DNA of 64,000 bases from Liquidambar formosana (Eukaryota; Streptophyta; Magnoliopsida; Saxifragales; Altingiaceae): contig CM077828.1 in NCBI GenBank assembly GCA_039720395.1, positions 25,462,717 through 25,526,716 of the forward strand, in the 5' to 3' direction. The notes under the pieces were generated by a model, which worked only from the letters and a program-made list of their open reading frames with translations, searched no databases and had not been told where the DNA came from. Positions 1 through 12,223 of the stretch are shown here, in pieces (within the stretch, counting starts at the first letter, position 1; each line of letters starts with the position of its first letter). Made by a program: the position numbers and the translations under genes.

Positions 1-67
1 ATAATAATAATAAAAAATAATAATAATATGGGTTCTTGCTTTTTATCTCACTTGTTTACTCACGCAG

Positions 68-3000
68 CTCAGCAAAATTGATGCAAGAATTATGCGGATT
101 GTTACTGGGATGCAGCAGTCAGAGCTTAAGCTTGAGCCTGTTTCCGCCCATGATTATCGGTCAATAGTATTGCCTCTAGTGAAGTCATTCATGCGGGTGT
201 GTATTGAACTAGTTAGGACTTTGCTTCATGTTCCTCATATTTTTTGGACCTGAGTTCATGTATTTTCTGCTTTCTTTTCAGGCACACTTGGAGGATTTGG
301 GAGAGAAAGATGCAACAGAGAAATCTGATGCTGCACTTGAAGCATTTTTAGCAGAACTTGAACTTGATTCTATTAAGGGTATCTCTGGAGGAAGTGAACA
401 TTCAAGACATATACAGGAAAAGGCAAAGGATAAGAAAAAGAACAAAGATCACAGAAGAACGAAGGATTCAAAGGTTTAACCGTGTGGCCTAGTTTGTTCC
501 TTTTCATGGGGTTGTTGTAAGTTTATGTTCAAAATTCATAAGGTAGGGCTAATAATTTCTAAATTATGCAGGCTATTACTGGTAATGAGCAACATGTGCT
601 TAAGTAATGAGACTGCTGAACTAGTGTATGTCTCCCTCTTGCTCTCCCTGGGCAGCCTCAAATGCACTATTCCAAAACATGCCACTCTTCCATTATGAGT
701 GCAGATTTTGGGCATAGTCGATTTTTAATGTACTTTTAATGTGTTTCTTGCTGCAGTTCCTTTCCAGTTGCCTCTGAAGGTGACAATCCAGATTCTGAGA
801 CTGTTGTTTCTGTGAGTGGTGATGACTTGAAAAAACAGGAAGAGGAATTTAGACATAAAATTGAGCTTGAAGAGGAGGAAAGAAAGCTTGAAGAAACTTT
901 GGAGTATCAAAGACGAATTGAGAATGAGGCCAAACAGAAGCACCTTGCTGAGCAACATAAGAAGTCAACTAGAACAATTCCAGAGAAGATGGAAGAAGGA
1001 TCACCTGTTGTATACTCAAAGACTGGTGCTGATGATCGATATTTTCATGAGCAGTTGAATCTTTCTAAGCAGGTTAGTTTTCATAGTGCCGAGGCTCTCC
1101 AGTTAGTTGGGGCTAGTTAGAAGTTGGTGGTTTGTCTTTTCAAGTTCCATTTCCCATGGACATTTGGAACATTGAATTAAATAACTCAGGAGAATATTCC
1201 TAGGAATTTCATGCTGCTTAATTTAGAGGTTGAGAATTCTCATTTTAAGGAACCTTGTGGACTTGCACATTTCAGGAAGTGTTGGCGCTGAAGGGACTTC
1301 CATACAATGCACAAGGCTCAGATGGAGCTGCAATGCCGATTGATTCTTCTACCATTTCCGGTACCCAAAGGATAAGTAGAACTCACAGTAACTATCATAC
1401 AAATGATAAACCAGGTTAGAAGAGACTTCAGAATCTGGCTTGACTTGATTATAATATTTGGAAGGTGTTTCCAATGTCTTTCTTGTGCAGGCTTACAAAA
1501 TGGAGGAATTCTGGAGGGTAGTGTTTTGGCTTCTGATCGACGGACAGGAAGGAAAGGTAAACGGCAGAAGAGTTTCACCAAATTGCTTGATGGAAAGGAT
1601 CAAGCCATGTCAAGTGGAAAGGAAAATATTGAAGTTGGAAATGTTGATGGTTGCTTAAAAGAGCAAGTTAAGTTTCAGGACAGTCTCCATGGTGATGGCA
1701 GTAAGTTGTTTTTTGTTGTTTTTTTTAAATATAATTATTTATTACTTTAGAAAGGGCGGTAGCAGTAATTTAGGCTAGGTTTCGGCATTTGAAACATGAT
1801 GTTCTTTGCATGTTACTATTATTATCTAAATGGACCGGTCAATGGAAAATATATTTACTCCATGATTCTTTTCTATTGTGATTCTTGTCAAGCCAAATTC
1901 AAAGTTGCCTTGAAGAGTCTGTGTGAGTGCTCTTTAAATGTATCTAAGGTGATTCAAAATGACTCTGTTCAGTTTTAACATAACTCTAACCACATCAATT
2001 TTAGTTACTCTGTCATCCAATGCTTGGAGATGAAAGAAGTATTAGTTTTGATTTGATGTCTGTAATTTTCTTTCGTATCTCTTTTCTCTTTTGTCTTCTT
2101 AATATGAGTATTAATAAGGCATCTGGTAGATATGAATCCCTGTTAGGCAAATGGCTCTGGAGGTTTGCAAGTAGGGCTGTAAACGAGCCGAGCCGAGCCG
2201 AGCTTTGGAGTGCTCGGCTTGGTTCGTTAAAAAGCTTGTTCATTAGTAAACGAGCCGAGCTTTTTAACGAGCCTAAATTTCAAGCTTGAGCTTGGCTCGT
2301 TAGAAAATATTCGAGCTCGAGCCGAGCTCGAGCTTTGGCTCGTTTAAGATTTTTTTTAAAATTTGTTTTAAATTTATTTATTTATTTTGGGATAAATGGT
2401 TTAGAATCACCATCCCAAGCATAAACCAAGAAATCAACAATAAGAAACATCATCCAAGCATGAACCATAAAGAACCCAAAATCAAAACTCCATAAGGCCA
2501 TAACTGTTTTCAATAATATTAAATAAAGAGTTGCAATAAACTTAAAAAACTAAAGTTATTGGTTGGAGGTTTGGAGCACATTATAATACTCATATATGCT
2601 TCAAAACTAGTTATCATGCCATCATACTTCCATTGGATTCCGCAAAAGAAGTATCTTTTTCATGCCAAAACTCGATCTACTAAGATAAGTAAAGGCATCA
2701 AACATTTACTACTAGCATACTAGGGAATGAGTATCTCTTTCACACCAAAATGTACAGTGGGACAATTATGCCCCCACTCATGAACCCTTAAATGAGCCCA
2801 CTAACGAGCTTCTTGTCGAGCCCCTAAACAAGCTTCTCATCAAGCTCTTAACGAGCTTGTTCATGAGCCTAAACGAGCTGAGCTTTGGTATGCTCAAGCT
2901 CGGCTTGTTTACTAAACGAGCTTAGAATTCAAGCTTGAGCTTGGCTTGTTTATTAATTGATCGAACTCGAGCCGAACCCTTAACGAGCTTTCTCGCGAGC

Positions 3001-6000
3001 TGTTAATGAGCGGCTCAGCTCATTTGCAGCCCTATTTGCAAGCAACAGAAAGAGGCTTTATGGAGGGATGTGGTGAAGTTGAAATTTTGAAGTGAGGAAG
3101 GGGATTGGAGGTTTAAGGTGGTTAGGCCCGTTAGGGTTCTTATGGGGTGGGAAGACATTGGCAAATGGATTTGATTTAGAGTTGTGGATGGTGAGTCCAT
3201 TAGATTTTGGGAGGATGTTTGGGTCTGTTTAGGATCCAGTGGGTGTTGCCTTGGAGAGTTCTACGCATTCTGGAGACATGGTGCTGCAGTCATTCCAACA
3301 AAGTTCCCTTTGGCAATCTGGAAGCTGGTGACTCACATCATTTTTTGGTCTCTTTGGAGAGAGCATCAAAAGGATTTTTGAAAATGTAGAGAATACTGTT
3401 CTGATTTTGAAGATACAGGTTCGAGATTTTCTTTTCACTTGGGGAGACCTGGATAATTTTTGTAATTGGATGCCCCTCTAGGAGTTTTTAGATACTATAG
3501 TGTTATAGGTTTTCCTCATGTATACTCCGTGTGTATACGCTACCCACAGGTATTCTAGTGGTGTTATAGATTTTCTTTTGGTCTATTTTTTAATACAATT
3601 TATTACTTCATCAAATCAAAAAACGAGTACTAATAGATGGAATACCCGTGGGTTGCATGTACGGTGTACACTTCTGATGAGAAGATTATTGAAGCTGAAG
3701 TTACACACTGAAGAAATAAATTCTGTGGGTAATAATAATAGGAATTTCCATTCATTTAGATGACCACTTTCTCCTAATATCTGGAAAGCCCCTTGTTGAT
3801 TGGAACAACTGGCATATGTGCCTAGAACTTGCTCTAATTCATTTTGAATAGAGAATTGACAATAGAAATTGGATAATTGTCCCATGAGTACCATGCCTAG
3901 TACCAGATTTTATGGGGTAAAGTAAGAGGTTGGATGCCACATATTATCTTAAATTGATCTGTATTTTTGCAAGAATTCTTTAATTTAAAGTGAATTGTGT
4001 GATGACAAAGATATTTGATTTCGTTGAAAATTGGGATTATGAATGAGAGGTTTTCAATTCTCTAGATTAAGTCACTGTTAAAAAGTATGGGGTGTTTTGC
4101 ACTCGATTTTTTGTGCAAATGTTACTTTCTTCCATCTATACTTGTAGTAAATTAAATCTCTTAGTGTTACTTTTAAATAAGTTCAATGGATTCTTTTCAA
4201 TGGCCTTATTTGCTGATTCTTCATGCTATTTTGTTTCAAATATCTACCTTTTTTCTTTAGCCATGTGAAGATGGAAATGCATGCAATACCTGTATGTGCA
4301 AAGGTTTACTATTTTATGAGCTGCTAAAGTATTTAACAGAGGCTCATTTGACAGTATCAGTCATATCATATAGATCACTGGTTTTGGTGACTGCTCTCAT
4401 ATTATGTTAACCTTTGTTCTATGGGATGTATGCTTATTGTATGATCATTTAGGTTAGTGTTAAAATTTTGAAATATAGAAACGATGTCATCATGGTTCAC
4501 TTTGCATGATACTAGTTAATCTTTCTTCTAGGGGGCCATTGGAGGATACCATCTCTCTTATATTGATAAGCAGTTTTGAGACTGTCTCAATTTATTTTTA
4601 GCCATTTTCTACAACGTGTGTGATTTTTATGGCCCATTTTGTGGATTAAGGAACTAATATGGTCATGGGTTACTTTGCTTGAAATTAGTAAATAATTTGG
4701 GGGACAATGGAGCAAAGACGTTGAGACAATTACAAGCAGAGGAGGACGATGAGGAGAGGTTCCAAGCAGACCTTAAAAAAGCTGTTCGCCAAAGCCTTGG
4801 TAAATCTATTATACCATTGGTTCATTGTAGCTTTCATGTCATGTTACTCTTATGAGTTAATTTTTGTTGCACTACATCAGTAAGTGGATGGATTTGTAAT
4901 ACTAAATTAATTATCTTTGATTTGATGCCTTTTGTCTGTAGTATTTCAATATATCCTTTCTATTAAAGTTGGTTTTGTTTCTGCATGGCTTCTTAATAAA
5001 TAAAAATCATACTTCATGTATTATAGAATTACTTATTGTAAATTATTTGTTTGGGATTTTCATACCCTTTAGTCATGTAGCTTATGAAACATTATACTCT
5101 AAAAATAGCTTAGGAAGATTTATTTGGTGTTGGGAGGCTTCAGAATGTGTTCTGGTGGGTATGAGGTGACTTTAATGTGGTGAGGTTTCTGGATGAGAGG
5201 TTGTGTTTGAATTTCTCCTTACATCAGTTCATGATAAGTTTTTTGAATTTGTTGAGAAGGTTAGAACCATGTTGATGCTCTTTTTTGTTTTTGTGTGAGG
5301 GTTTGGTTTTTTTTTTTTTTTTTTTTTTTTTTGTTTGTGGGGGGGGGGGGGGGGGTGGTGGCGGTGTTTCGAGTTTATGTGTTCCAATAATCAAGGGAAG
5401 CCTTCCTTTTTGAGATTGGAGTTGGACCATTTCCTCTTTTTGGCTTCTTGGGAGGAGCTATTCCCCCCAAGTTTCCCAATCTATCTTACCTCAGCCTTTG
5501 TCGGATCATACTCCAATTCTTCTTGATTGTGGTGTTTGGTGTCATTCTAATGATTCTTTCTGTTTTAGAACATGTGGCTCAAAGTTGAGGGTTTTGTTGA
5601 TAAGGTGAAAATGTGGTGGAAATGTGGTGGGATTGTTCTACTTTTTCAGATGTCCAAAGTTTTGTGCTTGCTGAGAAACTAAAAGTACTGAAGAAGAGTT
5701 GAAGAGATGAAACTTTGACATTTTAGGAAGGGTGGATGAGTGTTGAAGAAAGTTGTTGGAAGACATTGAAAGGTGCTTTTCAAGGGAAGGAAGAGAAAGT
5801 AGACTCAATCTCAAGTTGGAGTTCAACTATTTTGCTGATTTGGAAGAGATCTCTTGGAGACAAAAATCGATGGTGCTTTGGCTTCAAGATGGGGATAAAA
5901 ATACAAAGTTCTTTCATTGGATTGCTAATTCCAATAAAAGATAAAATTTTATTGAGAAGGTGGCAATTATTGGGGGCAGGTGATTAATGATGAGGAGGAG

Positions 6001-6262
6001 GTTTTGGAGGGTACTGTGAGGTTTTTTTGATAACTTGTTTGAAGAAGGGGTTGAAAGAAAACCACTATTGGATGGTTTATTTTTTGACGCTATTGGGTAT
6101 CATTTGAAAGCGTTGTTAGTAAGGCTTGACAACAAGAGGTTTAGGAGGCTTTGAATAGTTTGTAAGGAGACGAAGCTGTTGGGCTGGATGGGTCAGTTTT
6201 TCAAAGACATTGGAACACTGTGTGTTGAAGGTTTTTGAGTTCTTTGGGATAAAATATTTGAA

Positions 6263-6293
<31 letters not shown>

Positions 6294-9200
6294 TTGATGA
6301 AGTAGAAGTATATTAATAACAAAAGGCTTAGCCCAAGTACATGAGATATACAAGCACTAAGGAAAGACCCCTCTAAATCTTAAAGGCATCTGCAAAAAGA
6401 ACAAAAGAACAATTACAACTATTAAAATAATTAGAATGCCAAAGAAAGAGATTCAAAATCAAGAAGGACTTCATATCAATGATCGACCTCTCAATTCCTT
6501 CAAAAGTTCTAAGATTTCTCTCTCTCCATATGCACCAAAAAATGGCATGGGGGACCATTCTCCAAATCTCCTTAGCTTCTTTTTTACCTCCTTTGATCCA
6601 CCAACTAGCTAGAAGGTCATGAGTCGAAGAGGGAAGGACCCATTGTATTCCAAACAAATTAAAAATAAGCATCCAAAGACTATTAGCCACAATACAATGA
6701 ATGAAAAGATGATCCACCATTTCCGCTTTATCTTTGCATAAAATACATCTATTAGGCAAAGACCACCTTCTTTGCATAAGATTATCTAAAGTCAGACATT
6801 TGTTTCTTCCCACTAACCAACAAAAGAAAGCTACTTTAGTAGGAACTGATGAATTCCATGTAATCTTAACCGGAATGAAAGGATCTCCATGTGGCCTCAA
6901 AAAATTGTAGAAAGATTTCACGGAGAATAAACCCTTAGAGTCCTTATGCCACATTAAGGAGTCATTCTCGCCCATCGAAATCTTACTATCAAAAAGAATT
7001 TGATAAAATAACGTCACACTTTCCAATTCCCAATCATTAAATCGCCTCACAAAAAGAACATCCAAGAGATGGTATTTTCTTGTTGAAATATGTCCAAATG
7101 CTACTTTTATCTCGTTGCTTTCGAAAAGGGGAAGTGGTGGATTAGAAAAATTTTAGACCTATTAGCTTAGTTGCCATACCACACCGTGTCATCGCCTCGC
7201 CTTGCCAAGAACATTGATGAAGTTTTGGCTTCTAGGTTGAGATTGGTTGTTGGAGAGGTTGTTTTTTTGTTTCAAAATGTTTTCGTGCATGTTAGGCAAA
7301 TTTCGGATGTGGTTCTCATTTGTGAATGAATGTTTGAATGCGAAGTTAAAGAGTAGCAATCCATGGGTAATATGCAAGCTTGAGAGGGAAAAATCTTATG
7401 ATCTCATGAATTAGAAGTGTCTTTTTTATTTATTGAAATGGATTAGCTTTGGTGAGAAATGGAGGAAGTGGATGTTGGCTTGCTTCTCTACAGCTTCCTT
7501 CTTTATTTTGGTGAATGGCTCTTCTCATGGCTTCTTTAAAATTTCAAAAGGTTTGAGACCAAGGGACCCACTGTCCCCCTTTCTTTTATCTTTGTCATGG
7601 AGGCTTTGTCCAAACTCTTAAGTAAGGTGGTGGAGTGTGGTCTACTCTAGGTTTTTAAGGTGGTGGAATGGAGGTTTTTGGTTTCATCTTTATATGCCAA
7701 TGATATTATTATCTTTTGCAATGCAGAGGTTGAGAAAATCTGGTTTTTGAAAGGTCTTCTATAGTTCTATGTTTTGAAGTGGTCTCTGGTTTGAGGATCA
7801 ATTTGAAAAAGATTGAATTATTTCTGGTGGGGATGTGGCAAGTGTAAATATATTAATGGATAATCTTGGCTGCAAAGTGAGGTGTCTTCGTTTTTCTTGT
7901 CTTGGCTTGCTCCTTAGCTCTTCTTTTAAATCCATATGTATGTGGGGATTAAGTTATTAAGATAGTAGAAATAAGCTTGGTGGGTAGAAGAGGCTTTATC
8001 TTTCTAAAGGTGGGAGGTTAGCCATAACTAAAAGCACTCTTGCTTACGTACCAGCCTACTTTGTGTCTCCTTTAAAATAGTGCCAATTGAGGTGCCAAAT
8101 ATGTTGGAAAAGCTTCAAAGAGATTTCCTTTGGGCTGGTTTGAGGGAGGAGTTCAATTTTCATATTATTGATTGGGGTTTGGTTTGTCTTTTAAAGGAGT
8201 TGGGTGGTTTGGGTCTTAAGTTCTAGAAAGTGTGTGATCCTCGCTCTTCTAGGGAAATGGCTTTGGAGATTTGCTACAGGAAAGAGATCGTTTATGGAGG
8301 AAAGTCATTGCTTGGAAGTTTGGGCGTGACGGGGGAGATTGGTGGCCTAAGGACGTGAGTAATTCTTATGGGATGGCCTTTGAAAGCTATTCTGGAAGGG
8401 TTTGAAGATTTTGCAAAGGGGATGTCCTTCAAGATTGGTGTTGGAAATTGTGTGAGATTTTGCTTAGAAATTTGGCGTGGGGATGAATCCCTTGTGGGCT
8501 ATCTTCTTGGATTTATATGCTATTGCTATTGACAAGAATGCCTGGACTAGTGATTATGTGGTGTGGGGGGAGTAGGCATGCATTGGAATTTGGTTTTCTC
8601 TCGAAAATTACAAGATTGGGAATTAGACATGGTGGATTTTTTCTTGGAAAGGCTTTATGCGATTTCGTTGGGTAGATTTGAGGAGGACTTGTTGTTATGG
8701 AAATTTAGGGAACTCGTCCACAGAGGAGAAGTTAAGATGGGATTCTAATGGGGTTTGCTTTGTCAAGTCTTTTTATCACCACTTTTTTTAAAGAGATCCT
8801 TGCAAATCCTTCCCTCCCCCAAGTGAGAGGGTGTGTGTGGGATTCAAGAGCCCCTTCTATGGTAGCTTTTTTTGGGTGGGCGGCTACTAAAGATAAATGA
8901 CTCACCTTGGATAATTTAATAGTAGAGGTTGGAATATAGTGAATGAATTCTCTTTGTGCAAATGTGCGGAGGAAAGTGTGGACCTCCTTTTTGTTCATTG
9001 TATTTTCACTAGAGAGATTAGGTCTTTCCTTTCTCTGTTGATGGGGATAAGTTGGGTTCTGCCAAAAATGGTGAAGGACCTTCTAAGAGGTTGGTGGATC
9101 CAAGGCGGGGACCAAAGATTCAACGCAATTTGGAGGATGGTTCCGCATTGTCTCATGTGGATTGTGTTGAAAGAAAGAAATAAAAGGATTTTTGAAGATG

Positions 9201-12200
9201 GGGAATTGTCTTTCTCATGCTTAAAGGCAATCTGCTAAAGTCACTTTTTCTTTAGTCTAGAGCATCTGATGTTAACTCAAGAGTTCTTCTTCTTCTTCTT
9301 CCTTTTTTTTTTTTTTTTTTTTTTTTTTGGATTGTTGTAATTGGGGTTGACCTTTTTCAACCCATGCATTTATGTACATTGGCCAAAGACCTCTTTTATA
9401 TATACAATTTTACTTAGACAAAAAAGAGAGAGATCAATATTGCTGATAGAACTCAAAGGGATGGTGCGACAATGATCTTTCATTTCTTTCCCTCTTTGAC
9501 ATGAGGCAAGTTCGGTATCTCATGACATGCACCTGAAAAGGACTTTCAGAATTTAAATGAGCTAAAATACTTAGTACTAGATTATATACTTGATGCCTTA
9601 TTTTGTACTGGATGGCAAAACAGCATTCATGCACCCAACCCAAATGGTTGGTTGATGCTTGTTGAGTTGAGAAAATGATATTTGCCATGAAAATTTCATG
9701 TTAATCATGTTAATGGAATGAGGTGGCATTTTTAACAGGTTAAGTGTATGTTTTAGAGTTTCCGGTTCTTAGGCTTTGTGTTGTTCCAACTTCAGTCTTA
9801 TGGTATTTGTTGTATGAAATGTGTCAGGATACACAATATTAAGTAAATAGGTTTGCATCCGTAGCAATGATCACTCCTCCATGTCAAATGCTTTCAATTA
9901 TAACTGTTCAATATACATGGTCATGTATAAATTAACTGGGTTTATCAAGTTTCCTGATGCTTGAATTTCATTTGATCTTAAGAATTTAGTGCCCAATGCA
10001 GCCTGACAAGTCAATCAGAAGAGTTTGAGTTGAATCCTGCCCAAGTTGGCACCTATTGCTGCTATTTGCGCATTTACCAGCGTCTTGAGCACCTGGTGTT
10101 ATTTTGCCTGTTCCTTGAAGTGCGAAGAAATATATTGAATTCTCTGACCTTGACTTTCTGTTGCTTTCCAGACACATTCCAGGCACATCAGAAATTGCCC
10201 TTGGTTCCAAGTTTGAGGACCCCACCAAAGATCTCTCTGGGAGCAGATGAATTTGGTGTTTTTCCAAATGAAGGCATGGTTAAAAATGTGAATGAAGCAG
10301 ATGTATTTGGTACTGGGCTGAAGAATGAGGTTGGAGAATATAATTGCTTTCTGAATGTAATTATCCAGGTCTGTGTCATACAATGAGTAATTATTTTTAT
10401 TTTATGACCTTCTCTATTGGTGCACTTCATTATTTTTACTGTATTCAATGTCCTGTTGTCTTTACTTTTTCCTGTGAAATCTCCAGTCCTTATGGCATAT
10501 AAGACGGTTTCGAGATGAGTTCTTGAGGAGATCAACATCTGAGCATATTCACGTAGGCGATCCTTGTGTTGTCTGTGCACTTTATGATATTTTCACTGCC
10601 CTGAGCATGGCATCCACAGATATGCGAAGAGAGGCAGTTGCTCCTACTTCTCTGAGGATTGCTCTAAGCAACCTGTATCCAGATAGTAATTTCTTCCAGG
10701 AGGTAAATTCACAGAACTGCTGGAATCCGTTCCTTTTGTGTGTTTTCTTTAGTTCGGTCTGTTTAAAATTGTGATTTAGATACTAAGATGTCTTTAATCT
10801 GGAAAGTTTTGACTAATATTCTGGCAACAGGCTCAGATGAATGATGCTTCTGAAGTATTGGCAGTAATATTTGACTGTCTACATCGGTCTGTTACTTCTG
10901 ATTCGGGAGTTTCTGATACCGAATCAGTAGAAAGCAATTGCATGGGATCTTGGGATTGTGCAAACAATGCTTGTATAGCGCATTCTCTTTTTGGAATGGA
11001 CATTTTTGAACGAATGAATTGCTACAATTGTGATTTGGAGTCCAGACATCTCAAATACACTTCCTTCTTTCACAATATCAATGCCAGTGCCCTCCGAACC
11101 ATGAAGGCATGTCTCGTAGAAAGAATTTAATAAATTTGGTTTGAAGATATTTACTGTAGGAATTTGTTTTATTTAGTTGGTTAGTTAATTCATTTATTCC
11201 TTTTGACCTAGATTTCTTTCTCCACCCTACAGGTTATGTGTGCAGAAAGCTCCTTTGATGAGCTTTTGAATCTTGTAGAGATGAATCACCAGTTAGCTTG
11301 TGATCCAGAGGCTGATGGCTGTGGGAAGCTCAACTATATTCACCATATTTTAAAAACCCCACCACATGTTTTCACAACAGGTGACAGCAGAGTTGTTGAG
11401 AGAATTATCATTCTTCTACTCAGTGATACGTTATGTTAGAAATTCATAATTGTACGTGGTTTGCATATTGCAGTTCTGGGTTGGCAGAATACATGCGAGA
11501 ATGTTGAGGACATAGCAGCAACAATGGCAGCCCTAGCTACTGAGATAGATATCAGTGTCCTTTATCGTGGTCTAGATCCAAAGAACACGCGCTGCTTAGT
11601 TTCAGTGGTATGCGTAAAGCTAGGCTGTGCACTTAACCAACCCCACATCCCACCAAAAAAAAAAAAAAACGGAAAAAAGGAACACACCCAGATTCCTCCC
11701 CCCCCCCCCCCCCCCCCCCCCAAAACAAAACAAAATAAAATAAAAAGAAAAAAAAAAAAAAACAGAAGAAAGAAAAAATAAATTAATGGCACACTTGACC
11801 TCAGATTTAGACAGATCCATTTGTTCTGTTACCATCAATCTTGGAGAAAGTATTGGAATATCTTGTGGTCTCTTTTTGATCTACATATTTCTGATTTTTT
11901 GATGTTCTATCGTCATCGATAACTTTATGATGGGTCACAAATTACTCTAATTTATCTTCTGTAATTTTTAGGTTTGCTATTATGGGCAACATTATCATTG
12001 CTTTGCCTATAGTCATGATCATGAGCGTTGGATTATGTATGATGACAAAACTGTCAAGGTAAAATTCAATATCTATTGGAAATCATTCTGTTATTCTGCC
12101 ATTCATATTGGTCTTACGGTAACATTTATTGTCTAGGTGATTGGTGCCTGGGATGATGTTCTTGGCATGTGTGAAAGAGGGCATTTGCAACCACAGGTTC

Positions 12201-12223
12201 TTTTCTTTGAAGCTGTAAACTAG
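68..12223 (+). CDS. USP53/54-like ubiquitin carboxyl-terminal hydrolase-related protein, 3' part
   Basis: This is the C-terminal part of a deubiquitinase-family protein of the plant DUF627/DUF629-UCH type; the N-terminal exons lie upstream of the window. Exons read from splice sites: 68-196, 282-473, 572-625, 757-1072, 1276-1414, 1491-1700, 4689-4799, 10172-10368, 10487-10702, 10831-11106, 11233-11380, 11474-11607, 11972-12058, 12137-12223 (TAG). A charged coiled-coil stretch (about 812-1000, Glu/Lys/Arg rich) precedes the catalytic domain. The Cys box reads GLKNEVGEYNCFLN, with the USP53/54 spacing. The His/Asp box reads GQHYHCFAY then WIMYDD, so Cys, His and Asp are all present. Oddities: a +1 shift in exon 572-625 makes TAA at 605-607 unless one A of 602-603 is ignored; the intron after 11106 has a GC donor; two introns hold LINEs (3.0 and 5.4 kb). 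Family assignment is firm; whether it is an active protease is not known from sequence. Confidence 0.9.
2138..3612 (+). mobile_element. LINE (L1-type) 3' remnant, split by a hAT element
   Basis: Translation before 2171 gives LLGKWLWRFAS and resumes after 3042 with RKRLYGGMW, a typical plant L1 ORF2 stretch. Further on are degenerate pieces of the C-terminal zf-RVT region and the usual 3' tail around 3330-3610 (FFGLFGES, FENVENTVLILK). It carries many stops and is 5'-truncated, so it is dead. It lies in the intron 1701-4688 of the USP-like gene, in the same orientation. The 5' limit is approximate. Confidence 0.75.
2172..3034. mobile_element. Non-autonomous hAT element with perfect 8-bp target duplication
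   Basis: The ends are inverted repeats: TAGGGCTGTAAACGAG at the left and TTTGCAGCCCTA at the right. The element is flanked by identical 8-bp copies of TTTGCAAG (2164-2171 and 3035-3042), the hAT signature. Both arms are dense in a subterminal motif: AACGAGC occurs at least eight times, plus inverted GCTCGTT copies. The 863-bp interior codes for nothing recognisable. It sits inside a LINE remnant, and removing it with one target copy rejoins the LINE reading. Confidence 0.93.
3613..4688. other. Remainder of the USP-like intron, no feature seen
   Basis: AT-rich intron sequence downstream of the LINE tail. I see no coding potential or terminal repeats. It ends at the acceptor AG (4687-4688) before exon 4689-4799. 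Confidence 0.6.
5310..5355. repeat. Poly(T) tract followed by a G17 run
   Basis: A T-rich run at about 5309-5332 is followed by 17 consecutive G (5339-5355), inside the LINE. It is one of several long G/C homopolymers in this window. Confidence 0.95.
6267..7083 (-). mobile_element. 5'-truncated LINE 3' end inserted in reverse into another LINE
   Basis: The minus strand carries an open frame of 230 codons (7065-6373) with the L1 C-terminal zf-RVT region: FSVKSFYNFL, then PTKVAFFCWL, CILCKDKAE, HLFIHC and CIWRERNLRTFEG. A TA-rich tail (6267-6290) marks its 3' side. A 9-bp direct repeat TTGAAATAT flanks it (6258-6266 and 7084-7092), as expected for target-primed insertion. Removing it rejoins the sense LINE through its NATFISL stretch. 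The intact 230-codon frame shows it is younger than the LINE it entered. Confidence 0.88.
9426..10171. other. Distal part of the USP-like intron
   Basis: Ordinary intron sequence between the LINE tail and the acceptor at 10170-10171. No element ends or coding potential seen. Confidence 0.6.
11698..11721. repeat. Poly(C) run of about 24, next to A-rich runs
   Basis: A long C homopolymer within the intron 11608-11971 of the USP-like gene, flanked by A-rich tracts on both sides. Confidence 0.95.

Larger units (their letters stand above)
5098..9425 (+). mobile_element. Degenerate L1-type LINE (endonuclease, RT, zf-RVT) in a USP-like intron
   Basis: Successive frames give a decayed ORF2. The endonuclease motif GDFNVVRF is near 5166. 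RT domain pieces lie at about 7100-7700: CKLEREKSYDLMN, then LRPRDPLSPF, with the YADD box changed to YAND near 7692. The zf-RVT C-terminus is at about 8740-9240 (FVHCIF, WRMVPHCLMW, ERNKRIFE). A T-rich stretch and 3' tail end near 9425. Many stops and frameshifts show it is inactive. It is interrupted at 6267-7083 by a reverse LINE. The whole lies in intron 4800-10171, sense to the host gene. The exact 5' end is uncertain. Confidence 0.85.

Noticed and set aside
10188..10580. 130-codon minus-strand frame over the USP-like exons
   Set aside because: Shadow of the real plus-strand exons; no independent evidence.
11461..11781. 106-codon frame continuing past the USP-like exon into poly-Pro/Lys
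   Set aside because: Read-through of the intron (poly-C and A runs); the true donor is at 11608.
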